Of a stretch of DNA of 64,000 nt, positions 8,422 through 16,184 are shown piece by piece. The notes beneath the pieces are model-generated. The model was not told the origin of the DNA. It ran no database searches and worked only from the letters and a program-made list of their open reading frames with translations. Position 1 is the first letter of the stretch, and each line of letters opens with the position of its first letter. A program made the position numbers and the translations under genes. The DNA comes from Kribbella voronezhensis (lineage in GTDB: Bacteria; Actinomycetota; Actinomycetes; Propionibacteriales; Kribbellaceae): positions 4,595,403-4,659,402 of the forward strand of contig NZ_SOCE01000001.1 of the NCBI RefSeq assembly GCF_004365175.1, read 5' to 3'.

Positions 8422-8543
8422 GGTGAGGCTCGGGAACGCGCGGCGTGGTGAGGAGGAAACGTGGCAGCGTGGTGGGGCCGGGACGCGGAGGCGTGGTGGG
8501 CTGGGAACGCGAAACCGCGGTGAGGCCCGGAACACGGCAGCGC
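8422..8543. repeat. five degenerate 24-25 bp tandem repeats
   Basis: Units begin at 8422, 8447, 8471, 8495 and 8519, each starting GGTG[AG]GG or GGTGGGC, followed by a CGGGAACGCG-like middle and a GCGT/GCGC end. They lie between promoter copy 1 and the terminator of small protein 3, and contain no credible gene. Confidence 0.6.
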
Positions 8544-8575
8544 GGCCGGGTTCCGGTGGGAACCTCGGCCGCGCT
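8539..8575 (-). terminator. strong hairpin terminator of small protein 3
   Basis: AGCGCGGCCG and GGTTCC (8539-8554) pair with GGAACC (8559-8564) and CGGCCGCGCT (8566-8575): a 16-bp stem with one bulged T (8565) and a GGTG loop. It is 33 bases past the stop of the gene at 8608. No U-tract follows, so the call rests on stem strength and position. Confidence 0.55.
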
Positions 8576-8607
8576 GGGGATGGGTGGGGGTGGGGGTGGA
8601 CGGGCGC

Positions 8608-8775
8608 TCACATCGCGTGCCGGGCCTGGACCGCCGGGCGGCAGACCGGTTGCGGAGTGGCCTTCGGGGCGGGCTTCTTCTGGAACCAGAGCGGGCGCTG
8701 GAAGTCCCGCTTGATCCGCTCCTGACGGTAGGCGATCTCCGCGTCGAGGTACTGCGACGAGTAGAACAACATCAT
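8608..8775 (-). CDS. small basic protein 3 of a three-member AExxYRxER family
   Basis: 55 residues from ATG 8775 (or ATG 8772, giving MLFYSS), with GGAGG at 8781-8785. The core reads DAEIAYRQERIKRDF, matching the two smaller relatives at 7940 and 8114, and is followed by a Pro/Lys-rich tail (RPLWFQKKPAPKATPQP). It is transcribed alone, with its own copy of the CTAGG-box promoter block upstream and its own hairpin downstream. Same direction as the other two and the LAL gene. Function unknown. Confidence 0.75.
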   Translation of the reverse strand: MMLFYSSQYLDAEIAYRQERIKRDFQRPLWFQKKPAPKATPQPVCRPAVQARHAM

Positions 8776-8807
8776 GGTGTCCTCCGGGAGCTGGTCGATG
8801 CGACGAC

Positions 8808-8896
8808 TCTGCTCGCCTGAGGAGTACGGGCACATCCGCACAACTCCCTATCCAGCGCCCTAGGTCCGTCGGGGCCTCCCTAGTGCGCCCTTAGGA
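8808..8896 (-). promoter_or_regulatory. promoter block copy 2: phased CTAGG boxes plus conserved leader
   Basis: Second copy of the block. CTA/TTA boxes at 8848 (CCCTAT), 8860 (CCCTAGG), 8880 (CCCTAG) and 8891 (CCTTAGG) are spaced 12, 20 and 11 bp. The 17-base leader TCTGCTCGCCTGAGGAG recurs at 8808-8824, 33 bases ahead of small protein 3. Between leader and boxes both copies also share CACATC and CTCCCTATCC. The outermost boxes overlap the 3' end of the PfkB gene. Confidence 0.6.
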
Positions 8897-9806
8897 ACCC
8901 CTCCAGCCCCGCTCGCGACGGCCCGGTAGCCGGTCCTCGGCGCGTGACCGCAAGAGCCGCCGCCGCATTGGCCCACCGAGCGGCCTCGGCCGGTTCCTTG
9001 CCCTCGGCAATCCCCGCCAGGAACGCCCCCGAATGAGCATCCCCGGCCCCGTTCAGATCCACCGCCTCCACCGCGAACCCGGCCACGCTCACAACCTCGC
9101 CCTGTACTCCGAGTAGGCACCCAGCGCGTCCCACCCGCACCAACACCCTGCCCGCACCGAGTTCGGAGCTCCTTCCCGCTCTCGCCATCAGAGCTCTGGC
9201 CGCTTCGGTGGGGTCGTTCGAGCCGGTCATCGCCTGTGCTTCGGTGGAATTGCAGCTGAGCCAATCGGCCCGGGCGAGGACGGGTTCGAGGGTGGTTGAG
9301 GGGATGTCGGCAACCAACGGACCGGGATCGAAGAAGACCTGGACGCCGGCCGGGATCGTCGGCAGCCAGCGGATCAAGGCGTCTCGGTTCGCGTCGTGGA
9401 GCAGGCTGTAGCCGGAGAGATACACCAGGTCGTCGAGCCCCGGCTGAAAGAGATCGGTACTGCGCAGCGTCGCCTCCGCGCCGGGGCTGGTGACGAAGGT
9501 GCGTTCGCCGGAGGAATCGACGAGGGTGACCACGAAGCCGGTGTCCAGGCCGGTTCTTGCCGGCAGCAACCAGTCGATCCCCTCGGCGAGCAGGGCGGCC
9601 CGCGCCCGATCGCCGAAAGGTCCGGTGCCGAGCGCACCGGCGTACAGGGTGGTCAGGCCGAGGCGGGCGGCGGCGGCCATGACGTTGAAGCCGCCGCCGG
9701 GCGAGGTCGTCGTACTGGAGGCGATGACGTCACCGCCGCGGGCCGGAAGGTCGCCGACGGTGAGGACCAGGTCGACGACGACGTTGCCGAGGTGGACCAG
9801 TCTCAT
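8880..9806 (-). CDS. PfkB-family carbohydrate kinase
   Basis: Phosphorylates a sugar or nucleoside-derived sugar. 308 residues: N-terminal MRLVHLGNVVVDL, substrate motif GGGFNVMAAAARLG (PfkB signature 1), and the C-terminal ATP/anion-hole signature DLNGAGDAHSGAFLAGI with catalytic Asp in NGAGD. ATG 9806 overlaps the stop of the ADP-ribosylglycohydrolase-like gene in an ATGA junction. It is the last gene of a five-gene operon. In that setting a ribokinase-like role on the sugar released by the upstream hydrolase is likely (inference). Confidence 0.9.
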   Translation of the reverse strand: MRLVHLGNVVVDLVLTVGDLPARGGDVIASSTTTSPGGGFNVMAAAARLGLTTLYAGALGTGPFGDRARAALLAEGIDWLLPARTGLDTGFVVTLVDSSGERTFVTSPGAEATLRSTDLFQPGLDDLVYLSGYSLLHDANRDALIRWLPTIPAGVQVFFDPGPLVADIPSTTLEPVLARADWLSCNSTEAQAMTGSNDPTEAARALMARAGRSSELGAGRVLVRVGRAGCLLGVQGEVVSVAGFAVEAVDLNGAGDAHSGAFLAGIAEGKEPAEAARWANAAAALAVTRRGPATGPSRAGLEGFLRAH

Positions 9807-10885
9807 GCGTCGCGTACTTCGAGGAGCCGGCGGGCCAGGTCGTCCAGCCGCAGGTTGTTGACCAGGGCAACGGTTTGCCGGGCGTCGGCCGGGAAGGCCT
9901 CGACGCCGTGGCAGGCGCCGGCGATCGCGCCGGCGATGGCGGCGATGGTGTCGGTGTCGCCGCCGAGCGAGGCGGCCAGCCGGCAGACCAGCCATGGATC
10001 GTCGGGGTAAGCGGCGAGGACGGCGAAGGCAGCCGGTACGGACTCCTGGCTGGCGAGGCTGGTGCCGACCAGTTCGTACACCAGTGCGGACACGGCGCCC
10101 GGCCGAGGAGGGGTAGTACCAGGCGCCGTGTCGATCAGGGGAGTGTCGATGAGAGAGGTGGTGACCGGGGGCTGGCCGACCAGGGATGAGGTGACCAGGG
10201 AGGTGGCCCATCGGATGCGGGTGGCGACGTCTGCGCCGGCTGTCCAGTGGCCGTGGTCGGCCGCGTCGGAAGCGGCCCGGATCGCGATGGGAATCGCTTC
10301 AGCGACGGTGGCGCCGTCGATGCCGGCGCTGACCGCTGCCGCGACGGCTGCTGCGGCCGACAGGGCGAGACCGGTGTTGTGGGTCGCCGCGCTCGCCGCG
10401 AGCACGCGATCGAGCAGCAGACCGTCAGAGCCGAGCGAGGTTGCGATGCCGACGGGGGCGATGCGCATCGCGGCGCCGTTGGTCGTGCCGAAGCGGCCGG
10501 TCTCGGTGATGTCGGTGCCGGCGAGCAGTTCGTCGATTGCACGCTTGGTGGAAGGGCCGAGGAGGTCGAGCGAGCCGCGGGCGCGCATCGAGTCTTCCCA
10601 GGCCAGGAGCCTGCGTGCCAGTTCGTGGCCGTCGATCTTGCCGCGGGAGGAGACCACCAGTTCGCCGAGGAGGATCGCCTGTTCGGTGTCGTCGGTGATC
10701 GCGCCGGCAGGCATGCCCGCCGCCAGTGGCTGGTCGTCGGGCGCCGGATGAAAGCCGTCGAGCAGTTCGCCGTACCGCTCGACGATGAGGGCCCTGGGCA
10801 ACGATTGGGTCGGCATGCCGAGGGCGTCGCCGATCGCCAGACCGTAAAGGGCACCGGCGGCGCGCGCCGTACGGGTAGGGGTCAC
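9803..10885 (-). CDS. ADP-ribosylglycohydrolase (DraG) family protein
   Basis: Binuclear-metal N-glycosidase fold. 360 residues with GLAIGDALGMP near the N-terminus, ITDDTEQA (metal-binding TDDT), NGAAMRIAP, HNTG, and the C-terminal GGDTDTIAAIAGAIAGA metal motif, so the active site looks complete. Starts at GTG 10885 in a GTGA overlap with the GntR stop. Family members remove ADP-ribose from proteins, but versions in catabolic operons next to PfkB kinases probably cleave small N-ribosides; the context here (NCS1 permease, cysteine hydrolase) favours the latter. Confidence 0.9.
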   Translation of the reverse strand: MTPTRTARAAGALYGLAIGDALGMPTQSLPRALIVERYGELLDGFHPAPDDQPLAAGMPAGAITDDTEQAILLGELVVSSRGKIDGHELARRLLAWEDSMRARGSLDLLGPSTKRAIDELLAGTDITETGRFGTTNGAAMRIAPVGIATSLGSDGLLLDRVLAASAATHNTGLALSAAAAVAAAVSAGIDGATVAEAIPIAIRAASDAADHGHWTAGADVATRIRWATSLVTSSLVGQPPVTTSLIDTPLIDTAPGTTPPRPGAVSALVYELVGTSLASQESVPAAFAVLAAYPDDPWLVCRLAASLGGDTDTIAAIAGAIAGACHGVEAFPADARQTVALVNNLRLDDLARRLLEVRDA

Positions 10886-11601
10886 TGGGTGGTTCCGGTG
10901 TAGGTGTGGCTGAGTTCGAAGTGCTGCGGATCCAGCAGGCTGTCGACCTGCTCGGCGAAGCGGTCGTCGGCGGTCCAGCTCGTTCGGCGGGTGTGCAGGA
11001 ACCAGGTGCCGGGCGGTCGCTGCAGCAAGGCGGCCTCTTCGGCGTCGAGAGGGCGGCCGCGGAGGCGTTGCCGGCCGTGGTCGAGGTGGAGACCGGCGTG
11101 CCCGAGGGTCGCGATGATCGAGTCGTTCAGCAGTCCGCGCGACGGCAGGTCGCGGAGCTCGCCGATCGCGGGGATGCGGCTGCGTTCGATCGAGATCGGT
11201 TCGCCGCCGATGATCACCCGGAGCCGCTCGATCACGATCAGGTCGGGCGATTCCAGGCCGACCCGCTCGGTCAGCACCGGGTCCTGCACGAGCGCGAGCC
11301 GTAGTACGCGGACCTGGGTCTCGACGCCTTGGGCTGCCAGGGCGTGCGTCCAGCCGAGCCGGTCGTCGAGAGGGCGGCCGTCGAACAGGACGAACGACCC
11401 CTTGCCGGTCCGGGTGGTGATCAGCCCGTCCTCGTTCAGTACGGCGAGCGCCGAGCGGACCGTGTTCCGGCTGACGGCGAACCGTTTGGCCAGCTCGACC
11501 TCGCCCGGCAGTTGGTCCCCGTGCCCGACCCGGCCGGAGCGGATCTCCCGGGCCAGGATCGACGCGATCCGCTCGTGTTTGAGGTTCACGCCACGGATCA
11601 C
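10882..11601 (-). CDS. GntR/HutC-family transcriptional regulator
   Basis: 239 residues from GTG 11601, which overlaps the stop of the cysteine hydrolase (GTGA). N-terminal winged helix (KHERIASILAREIRSGRVGHGDQLPGEVELAKRFAVSRNTVRSALAVLNEDG) and a C-terminal UTRA-type effector domain (residues about 90-235, with TSWTADDRFAEQVDSLLD near the end). Encoded inside the operon it presumably controls. Candidate operator: the CCTGTTCA repeats ahead of the permease at 13620-13641. Confidence 0.9.
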   Translation of the reverse strand: MIRGVNLKHERIASILAREIRSGRVGHGDQLPGEVELAKRFAVSRNTVRSALAVLNEDGLITTRTGKGSFVLFDGRPLDDRLGWTHALAAQGVETQVRVLRLALVQDPVLTERVGLESPDLIVIERLRVIIGGEPISIERSRIPAIGELRDLPSRGLLNDSIIATLGHAGLHLDHGRQRLRGRPLDAEEAALLQRPPGTWFLHTRRTSWTADDRFAEQVDSLLDPQHFELSHTYTGTTQ

Positions 11602-12131
11602 TGCTGCCCCGCGCGGTTCACCAGCTCGTCGACCGTGACGACCTCGAGCATGGGGGAGTAGAGGCGCATCAGATCGATCGCCTTGCGGTGGCTGGCCTCG
11701 TCCACTCCGGCGCACGCGTCCTCGACCACCTGTACTGCGACGCCCGCATCGACCGCGGCCAGGGCAGTCGTGAGCACGCAGCAGTCCGTGGTCACCCCAC
11801 TGAGCACGAGGTGCCCATTGGCGGCTGCCGCGAGTTCAGGACCCCACTTGCCGAAGGTCGTCTTGTCGAGCGTCGGGGCACCGCGGAACTCGTCGACCAG
11901 CTGGTAGGCGTACGAATCGGGCGGCTGGAGCGCGAACGGCCACTGTTCGTAGTACGGGATCCACGAGCCGGTCGGGTGCTCGGGCGCGATGAAACGGGTG
12001 AAGACGACGTCCTCGCCGAACAGCTCGACCAGTCGCTGGGTCGGTTTCACCACCCGCTGGAAGTCCGGCGTGGCCCAGCCGCTCTCGGGTTCGGCGAAGA
12101 TGCGTTGCAGGTCGATGACCGCGAGCACCAT
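11598..12131 (-). CDS. isochorismatase-family cysteine hydrolase
   Basis: 177 residues. Begins MVLAVIDLQRIFAEPESGW with the catalytic Asp in VIDLQ, has the Lys in LDKTTFGKWG and the cis-peptide/nucleophile segment SGVTTDCCVLTTALAA with Cys following the aspartate. The family includes nicotinamidase, N-carbamoylsarcosine amidase and biuret/ureidoacrylate hydrolases, so hydrolysis of an amide or carbamoyl group of the imported compound is likely. ATG 12131 shares a base with the permease stop (TGATG). Confidence 0.88.
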   Translation of the reverse strand: MVLAVIDLQRIFAEPESGWATPDFQRVVKPTQRLVELFGEDVVFTRFIAPEHPTGSWIPYYEQWPFALQPPDSYAYQLVDEFRGAPTLDKTTFGKWGPELAAAANGHLVLSGVTTDCCVLTTALAAVDAGVAVQVVEDACAGVDEASHRKAIDLMRLYSPMLEVVTVDELVNRAGQQ

Positions 12132-13594
12132 CAGGCCGTCACCTCCTGTGCTTGGACGGTACGACGCCCGGCCGCCAGCTGGACGACGAAGGCGACGACC
12201 AGCGCGAACAACACGCCCAGATTGGCGAAGGCCCAGTTCCCCTGCTTGCCGCCGAGTCCGAGCGGGCCGAGCAGATAACCCTGCCAGGTCAGCCAGTGCG
12301 CGCCGGCGTTGGTGACCAGGCCCCAGCCGATCGCGGTCGTCACCACGATGATTGCTATCGGCAACCAGCGGATGTCGCCGTACCGGCCGGTGCGGTCGAA
12401 CAGGTCGGCCTCGGCGTAGTCGCGGCGGCGGCTCGCGATGTCGGCGAGCATGATGCCGCACCAGGCCGCGACCGGGACGCCGAGCGTGATCAGGAAGCCG
12501 GTGAACTGGCCGAGGAACTCGTCGCCGAAGAACACCACGTAGACGGTGCCGGCGATCATGATGACTCCGTCGACGAAGGCCGCGACGTACCGCGGTACCG
12601 GCAGGCCGACCGAGAGCAGCGCGAGCCCGGACGAATAGATGTCCAGGACGGCACCGCCGACCAGGCCGAGGACGGCGACGATCACGAACGGCACCAGGAA
12701 CCACGTCGGCAGCGCCTCGGCGAGAGCGCCGATCGGGTCCGCGGCGATCGCGGCTGACAGGTCCGTCGACGAACCGGCGAGCAGCAGGCCGAAGACCAGC
12801 AGCACGATCGGCGCGAGCGACGAGCCGAACGTTGTCCACCCGACCACGCCGGCACTGGACGACGAGCGCGGCAGGTACCGCGAGTAGTCGGCCGCCATGT
12901 TCACCCAGCCGAGGCCGAATCCGGTCATCAGGAAGACCAGCGCGCCGATCACCGCCTGGGTCGAGCCGTTCGGCAGGTCGCTCACCTTGCTCCAGCTCAC
13001 CTGGTCCGCGACGAGCACGATGTAGACGACGGTGAGCACGCCGGTGACGATGGTGATGACCGTCTGCATCCGCATGATCAGGTCGAAACCGAGCACGCCG
13101 CCGGCAACGATCAAGGTGCCCACGACAACGAGCGCGATCACCTTGGTGATCCCGCCGCCGCCCCAGCCGAGCCGCTCGAACACGGTCGCCGTCGCGAGCG
13201 TGGCGAGGATGGTCAGCACGGTTTCCCAGCCGACCGTCAGCAGCCAGGAGATGAGCGAGGGCAGTTTGTTGCCCCGTACGCCGAAAGCCGCGCGGCTCAG
13301 CACCATGGTCGGAGCGGACCCGCGCTTGCCGGCCAGCGCGATCAGGCCGCAGAGCAGGAACGAGAAGACGATCCCGGCCAGCCCTGCGATCACGGCCTGC
13401 CAGAACGAGATGCCGAAGCCGAGCGCGAACGCCCCGTAGCTCAGCCCGAGCACCGACACGTTGGCGCCGAACCACGGCCAGAACAGCTGACTCGGCCTGC
13501 CTTTGCGGTCCGCGTCGTCGATGACGTTCAACCCGTTGAGCTCCACCTGCAGAGCCCGCACCTCGCCCGGCTCGACCTGCACCTGATCGGTCAT
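12131..13594 (-). CDS. NCS1-family nucleobase/cytosine-type permease
   Basis: 487 residues, about 12 transmembrane helices, secondary transporter of bases, allantoin, hydantoins or related compounds by H+ or Na+ coupling. The loop before helix 1 (GRPSQLFWPWFGANVSVLGLSYGAF) is the NCS1 hallmark; GFGLGWVNMAADYSRYLP lies mid-protein. ATG 13594 is chosen because GGAGAG lies 5 bases upstream; ATG 13612 is an alternative. First gene of the operon permease-hydrolase-gntR-draG-pfkB, every junction of which overlaps by 1-4 bases. Confidence 0.92.
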   Translation of the reverse strand: MTDQVQVEPGEVRALQVELNGLNVIDDADRKGRPSQLFWPWFGANVSVLGLSYGAFALGFGISFWQAVIAGLAGIVFSFLLCGLIALAGKRGSAPTMVLSRAAFGVRGNKLPSLISWLLTVGWETVLTILATLATATVFERLGWGGGGITKVIALVVVGTLIVAGGVLGFDLIMRMQTVITIVTGVLTVVYIVLVADQVSWSKVSDLPNGSTQAVIGALVFLMTGFGLGWVNMAADYSRYLPRSSSSAGVVGWTTFGSSLAPIVLLVFGLLLAGSSTDLSAAIAADPIGALAEALPTWFLVPFVIVAVLGLVGGAVLDIYSSGLALLSVGLPVPRYVAAFVDGVIMIAGTVYVVFFGDEFLGQFTGFLITLGVPVAAWCGIMLADIASRRRDYAEADLFDRTGRYGDIRWLPIAIIVVTTAIGWGLVTNAGAHWLTWQGYLLGPLGLGGKQGNWAFANLGVLFALVVAFVVQLAAGRRTVQAQEVTA

Positions 13595-13619
13595 CGGCTC
13601 TCCATCGCTCATCCCGGAA

Positions 13620-13641
13620 TGAACCTGTTCAGTCCTGTTCA
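13620..13641. promoter_or_regulatory. candidate GntR operator
   Basis: CCTGTTCA occurs twice at 13624-13631 and 13634-13641, exactly 10 bp apart, and the first is part of the inverted repeat TGAACCTGTTCA (13620-13631). It lies 26-47 bases ahead of the permease start, in the gap to the divergent hydrolase gene, where the operon's repressor would be expected to bind. Confidence 0.5.
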
Positions 13642-13738
13642 ATCAAGCTACGACGCTGCCCTGTCCCGGTCAAGAAGATTTGAGCTGGAGGCTGCTGTCC
13701 TCCCGCACCGACTTCCCCGGGCGGACCATGATGGGCCC

Positions 13739-14590
13739 ATGCCGAACAGTGCTGCTGTAGACGGGTTCTCGTTGGCGTACGACCGGGACGGTGAAGGGCC
13801 TGCCGTGGTGTTGCTGCACGGCTGGCCGGGGGATCGGACGGACTACCGGCTGCTGGCGCCGATGCTGGTGGAGCAGGGGTGCGAGGTCGTCGTACCCGAT
13901 CTGCGGGGGTTCGGGGAGTCGGACAAGCACGAGGCCGACGCGGCGACGCAGTACGGGGTTGCTGGGCAGGCGCGGAGTGTCTTGGGGTTGATCGAGGAGT
14001 TGGGGCTCGAGCGGCCGGTGCTGGCCGGGTACGACGTCGGCAGCCGGATCGCGCAGGCGATCGCGCGGAGCCGGCCCGACGCGATCCGTGGGCTGGTGGT
14101 GGCGCCGCCGTTGCCGGGGATCGGGAAGCGGGTGTTCTCGGAGCACGCGCAAGCGGAGTTCTGGTACCAGGCCTTCCACAAGTTGCCGCTGATCGAGGAA
14201 CTGGTCGACGGGAACGCCGACGCGGTACGGGCTTATCTGCGGCACTTCTGGACGCATTGGTCGGGGCCCGGGTTCGAGCCGTCGCTGGACCACTTGGTGG
14301 AGGTCTACTCGGCTCCCGGCGCTTTCACGGCGTCGATCAACTGGTATCGGGCGGGAGCCGGGTCGGTCGCGACGTCGGCTGCCGAGACGGCGCCGGCGCG
14401 GTACGACCGGATCGGCGTACCGACGGTTGTGTTGTGGCCCGAGTTCGACCCGCTGTTCCCGCGGGCGTGGTCGGACCGGCTGGACGACTTCTTCAGCGAC
14501 GAGCGGCTCCGGTTCGTCGACGGGGTCGGGCACTACGCGCCGCTGGAATACCCGGAGATCCTCGCGGAGGAGATTGTCGGACTAGGCTGA
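13739..14590 (+). CDS. alpha/beta hydrolase, epoxide hydrolase-like
   Basis: 283 residues. Oxyanion motif LLHGWPG near residue 26, nucleophile elbow AGYDVGS with Asp99 rather than Ser, and a C-terminal GVGHYAPLE with the catalytic His. Asp nucleophile and HGWPG are the pattern of epoxide hydrolases and haloalkane dehalogenases (known family rule). Start ATG 13739 gives a normal N-terminus; the frame is open further upstream but that region holds the operator. It ends 4 bases before nuoB, without a link in function that I can see. Confidence 0.85.
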   Translation: MPNSAAVDGFSLAYDRDGEGPAVVLLHGWPGDRTDYRLLAPMLVEQGCEVVVPDLRGFGESDKHEADAATQYGVAGQARSVLGLIEELGLERPVLAGYDVGSRIAQAIARSRPDAIRGLVVAPPLPGIGKRVFSEHAQAEFWYQAFHKLPLIEELVDGNADAVRAYLRHFWTHWSGPGFEPSLDHLVEVYSAPGAFTASINWYRAGAGSVATSAAETAPARYDRIGVPTVVLWPEFDPLFPRAWSDRLDDFFSDERLRFVDGVGHYAPLEYPEILAEEIVGLG

Positions 14591-14594
14591 GCCC

Positions 14595-15260
14595 ATGCCT
14601 GACAGTCCGGTCCATCTGCCGACGCCGACCGTCCGGCCGGCGGTCGGTGCGCTGGCGAAACTGGCGCCCGAGCCGGTCCGGTACCTGCTCAACTGGGGCC
14701 GCAAGTACTCGCTCTGGGTGTTCAACTTCGGGCTGGCCTGCTGTGCGATCGAGTTCATCGCGGCCTCGATGGGGCGGCACGACTTCATCCGGCTCGGCGT
14801 CATCCCGTTCGCACCCGGGCCGCGGCAGGCCGATCTGATGGTGGTGTCCGGCACGGTGACGGACAAGATGGCGCCGGCGATCAAGCGGCTCTACGACCAG
14901 ATGCCAGAGCCGAAGTACGTGATCTCGTTCGGCTCGTGTTCGAACTCGGGCGGACCGTACTGGGATTCGTACTGCGTGACGAAGGGCGTCGACCAGATCA
15001 TCCCGGTGGACGTCTACGTGCCGGGCTGCCCGCCGCGGCCGGAGGCGTTGCTGCAGGGGATTCTCAAGCTGCAGGAGAAGATCGCCGGCGAGAACGTCAC
15101 CAGCCGGTACGAACCGTCGGCCGGCGCACTGACCCGCGGCCTCGTCGCCCCTGGCCAGGGCTCTTCCATCGCTCCGGACGCCTCGAGTGCCTCGGGCTTG
15201 GGGGCTTCTGAGTCCGGTGGTACTTCGGGTTCCGCGCGTGACGGGGTGGGCTCGGAGTGA
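14595..15260 (+). CDS. nuoB: NADH-quinone oxidoreductase subunit B
   Basis: Carries iron-sulfur cluster N2, the last electron carrier before quinone. All four ligands are present: tandem Cys49-Cys50 in GLACCAIEF, Cys115 in FGSCSNSGG, and Cys145 in VPGCPPRPE. Residues from about 170 to 221 are an extra Ser/Gly/Ala-rich tail not needed by the family. GTG of nuoC overlaps the stop. Separated from nuoA by 10 kb. Confidence 0.96.
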   Translation: MPDSPVHLPTPTVRPAVGALAKLAPEPVRYLLNWGRKYSLWVFNFGLACCAIEFIAASMGRHDFIRLGVIPFAPGPRQADLMVVSGTVTDKMAPAIKRLYDQMPEPKYVISFGSCSNSGGPYWDSYCVTKGVDQIIPVDVYVPGCPPRPEALLQGILKLQEKIAGENVTSRYEPSAGALTRGLVAPGQGSSIAPDASSASGLGASESGGTSGSARDGVGSE

Positions 15261-16147
15261 GCGACGAGGTGCTTGCCGCGTTGAGCGCGGCGGGGATCGA
15301 GGCGACTGCCTCCGACAGTTTCGGCCCGCAGGCGTACGACGTACCGGCTGCTGCGTGGGTCGCGGCACATGAGGTACTGCGGGACGAGGTCGGGCTGACC
15401 TTCTTCGACTTCCTGACCGCGAGCGACGAGCTGGGTGACGGGTTTCGGGTGGTCACGCACCTGGCCGACTTCTGGGGCGGTTCGCACGTCGAGCACCTGA
15501 TGGTGCGGACGCTGGTCCCGCGGGCGACGCCGCAGCTCGCGTCGCTGGCCGAGGTGTACGCCGGCGCGAACTGGCACGAGCGCGAGACGGCCGAGATGTT
15601 CGGCATCACCTTCGACGGGCACCCGAACCTCGTCCCGCTCCTCCTCCCCGACGGCTTCGAGGGCAACCCGTTGCGCAAGGAGTTCGTCCTCGCCTCCCGC
15701 GTCGCCAAGCCGTGGCCGGGCGCCAAGGAACCAGGCGAATCCGACCACGCCCCCACCTCCAAACCAGGCGCCCCCAGCCGCCGTCGCACCCTCCCACCCG
15801 GCGTCCCCGACCCCGAATCCTGGGGCCCCCGCCCACCCGGCACCCCAGACCCAGACCCGCTCGCTCCGGCCTTGGCAGCCTCCACCCCCGCCCGCCCCCG
15901 CCGAGCCGCCGGCGAACGCCGCACCCGCACAGCATCCCCACCAGCCGACGCGTCCTCCCCACCGGCCGACGCGTCCTCCGCACCGGCCGACGCGCCTTCT
16001 CCGCCAGCCGACGCGCCTTCTCCGCCGGCGGAGGCGTCCGCTCCGCCAGCCGACAGGCTCGCCCCACCCGCCGACGCGTCCACTCCGCCAGCCGTCCCAC
16101 CCGCCGACGATCCGTCCGACCGCGGTAGCGAAACTCCGGACGCCTAG
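15257..16147 (+). CDS. nuoC: NADH-quinone oxidoreductase subunit C with a Pro/Ala repeat tail
   Basis: Peripheral-arm 30-kDa subunit. Residues 1-155 are a recognisable NuoC domain, ending with [41 protein letters not shown]. Residues about 155-296 are an extra low-complexity Pro/Ala/Arg extension, the last third of which is built from 7-residue repeats. NuoD should follow but does not: the next gene is leftward NmrA-like, and no nuoD, or fused NuoCD, exists in the window. The tail is not a NuoD remnant; it has no 49-kDa motifs. Confidence 0.93.
   Translation: MSDEVLAALSAAGIEATASDSFGPQAYDVPAAAWVAAHEVLRDEVGLTFFDFLTASDELGDGFRVVTHLADFWGGSHVEHLMVRTLVPRATPQLASLAEVYAGANWHERETAEMFGITFDGHPNLVPLLLPDGFEGNPLRKEFVLASRVAKPWPGAKEPGESDHAPTSKPGAPSRRRTLPPGVPDPESWGPRPPGTPDPDPLAPALAASTPARPRRAAGERRTRTASPPADASSPPADASSAPADAPSPPADAPSPPAEASAPPADRLAPPADASTPPAVPPADDPSDRGSETPDA
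15932..16099 (+). repeat. eight 21-bp tandem repeats inside the nuoC tail
   Basis: Eight in-frame 21-bp units encode variants of S-S-P-P-A-D-A (for example [21 protein letters not shown]). Units start at 15932 and repeat every 21 bases. The sequence drifts from unit to unit, so the array is not a fresh duplication. Confidence 0.75.
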
Positions 16148-16184
16148 GCCGGGCTCCACAGCCGAGCGCGTAGCCGCCCGCGAT

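Noticed and set aside
8422-8543. CRISPR array
   Set aside because: Degenerate, contiguous units without unique spacers.
15720-16147. NuoC tail as a NuoD remnant
   Set aside because: Pure Pro/Ala/Arg low complexity with clean 21-bp repeats; no 49-kDa subunit motifs.
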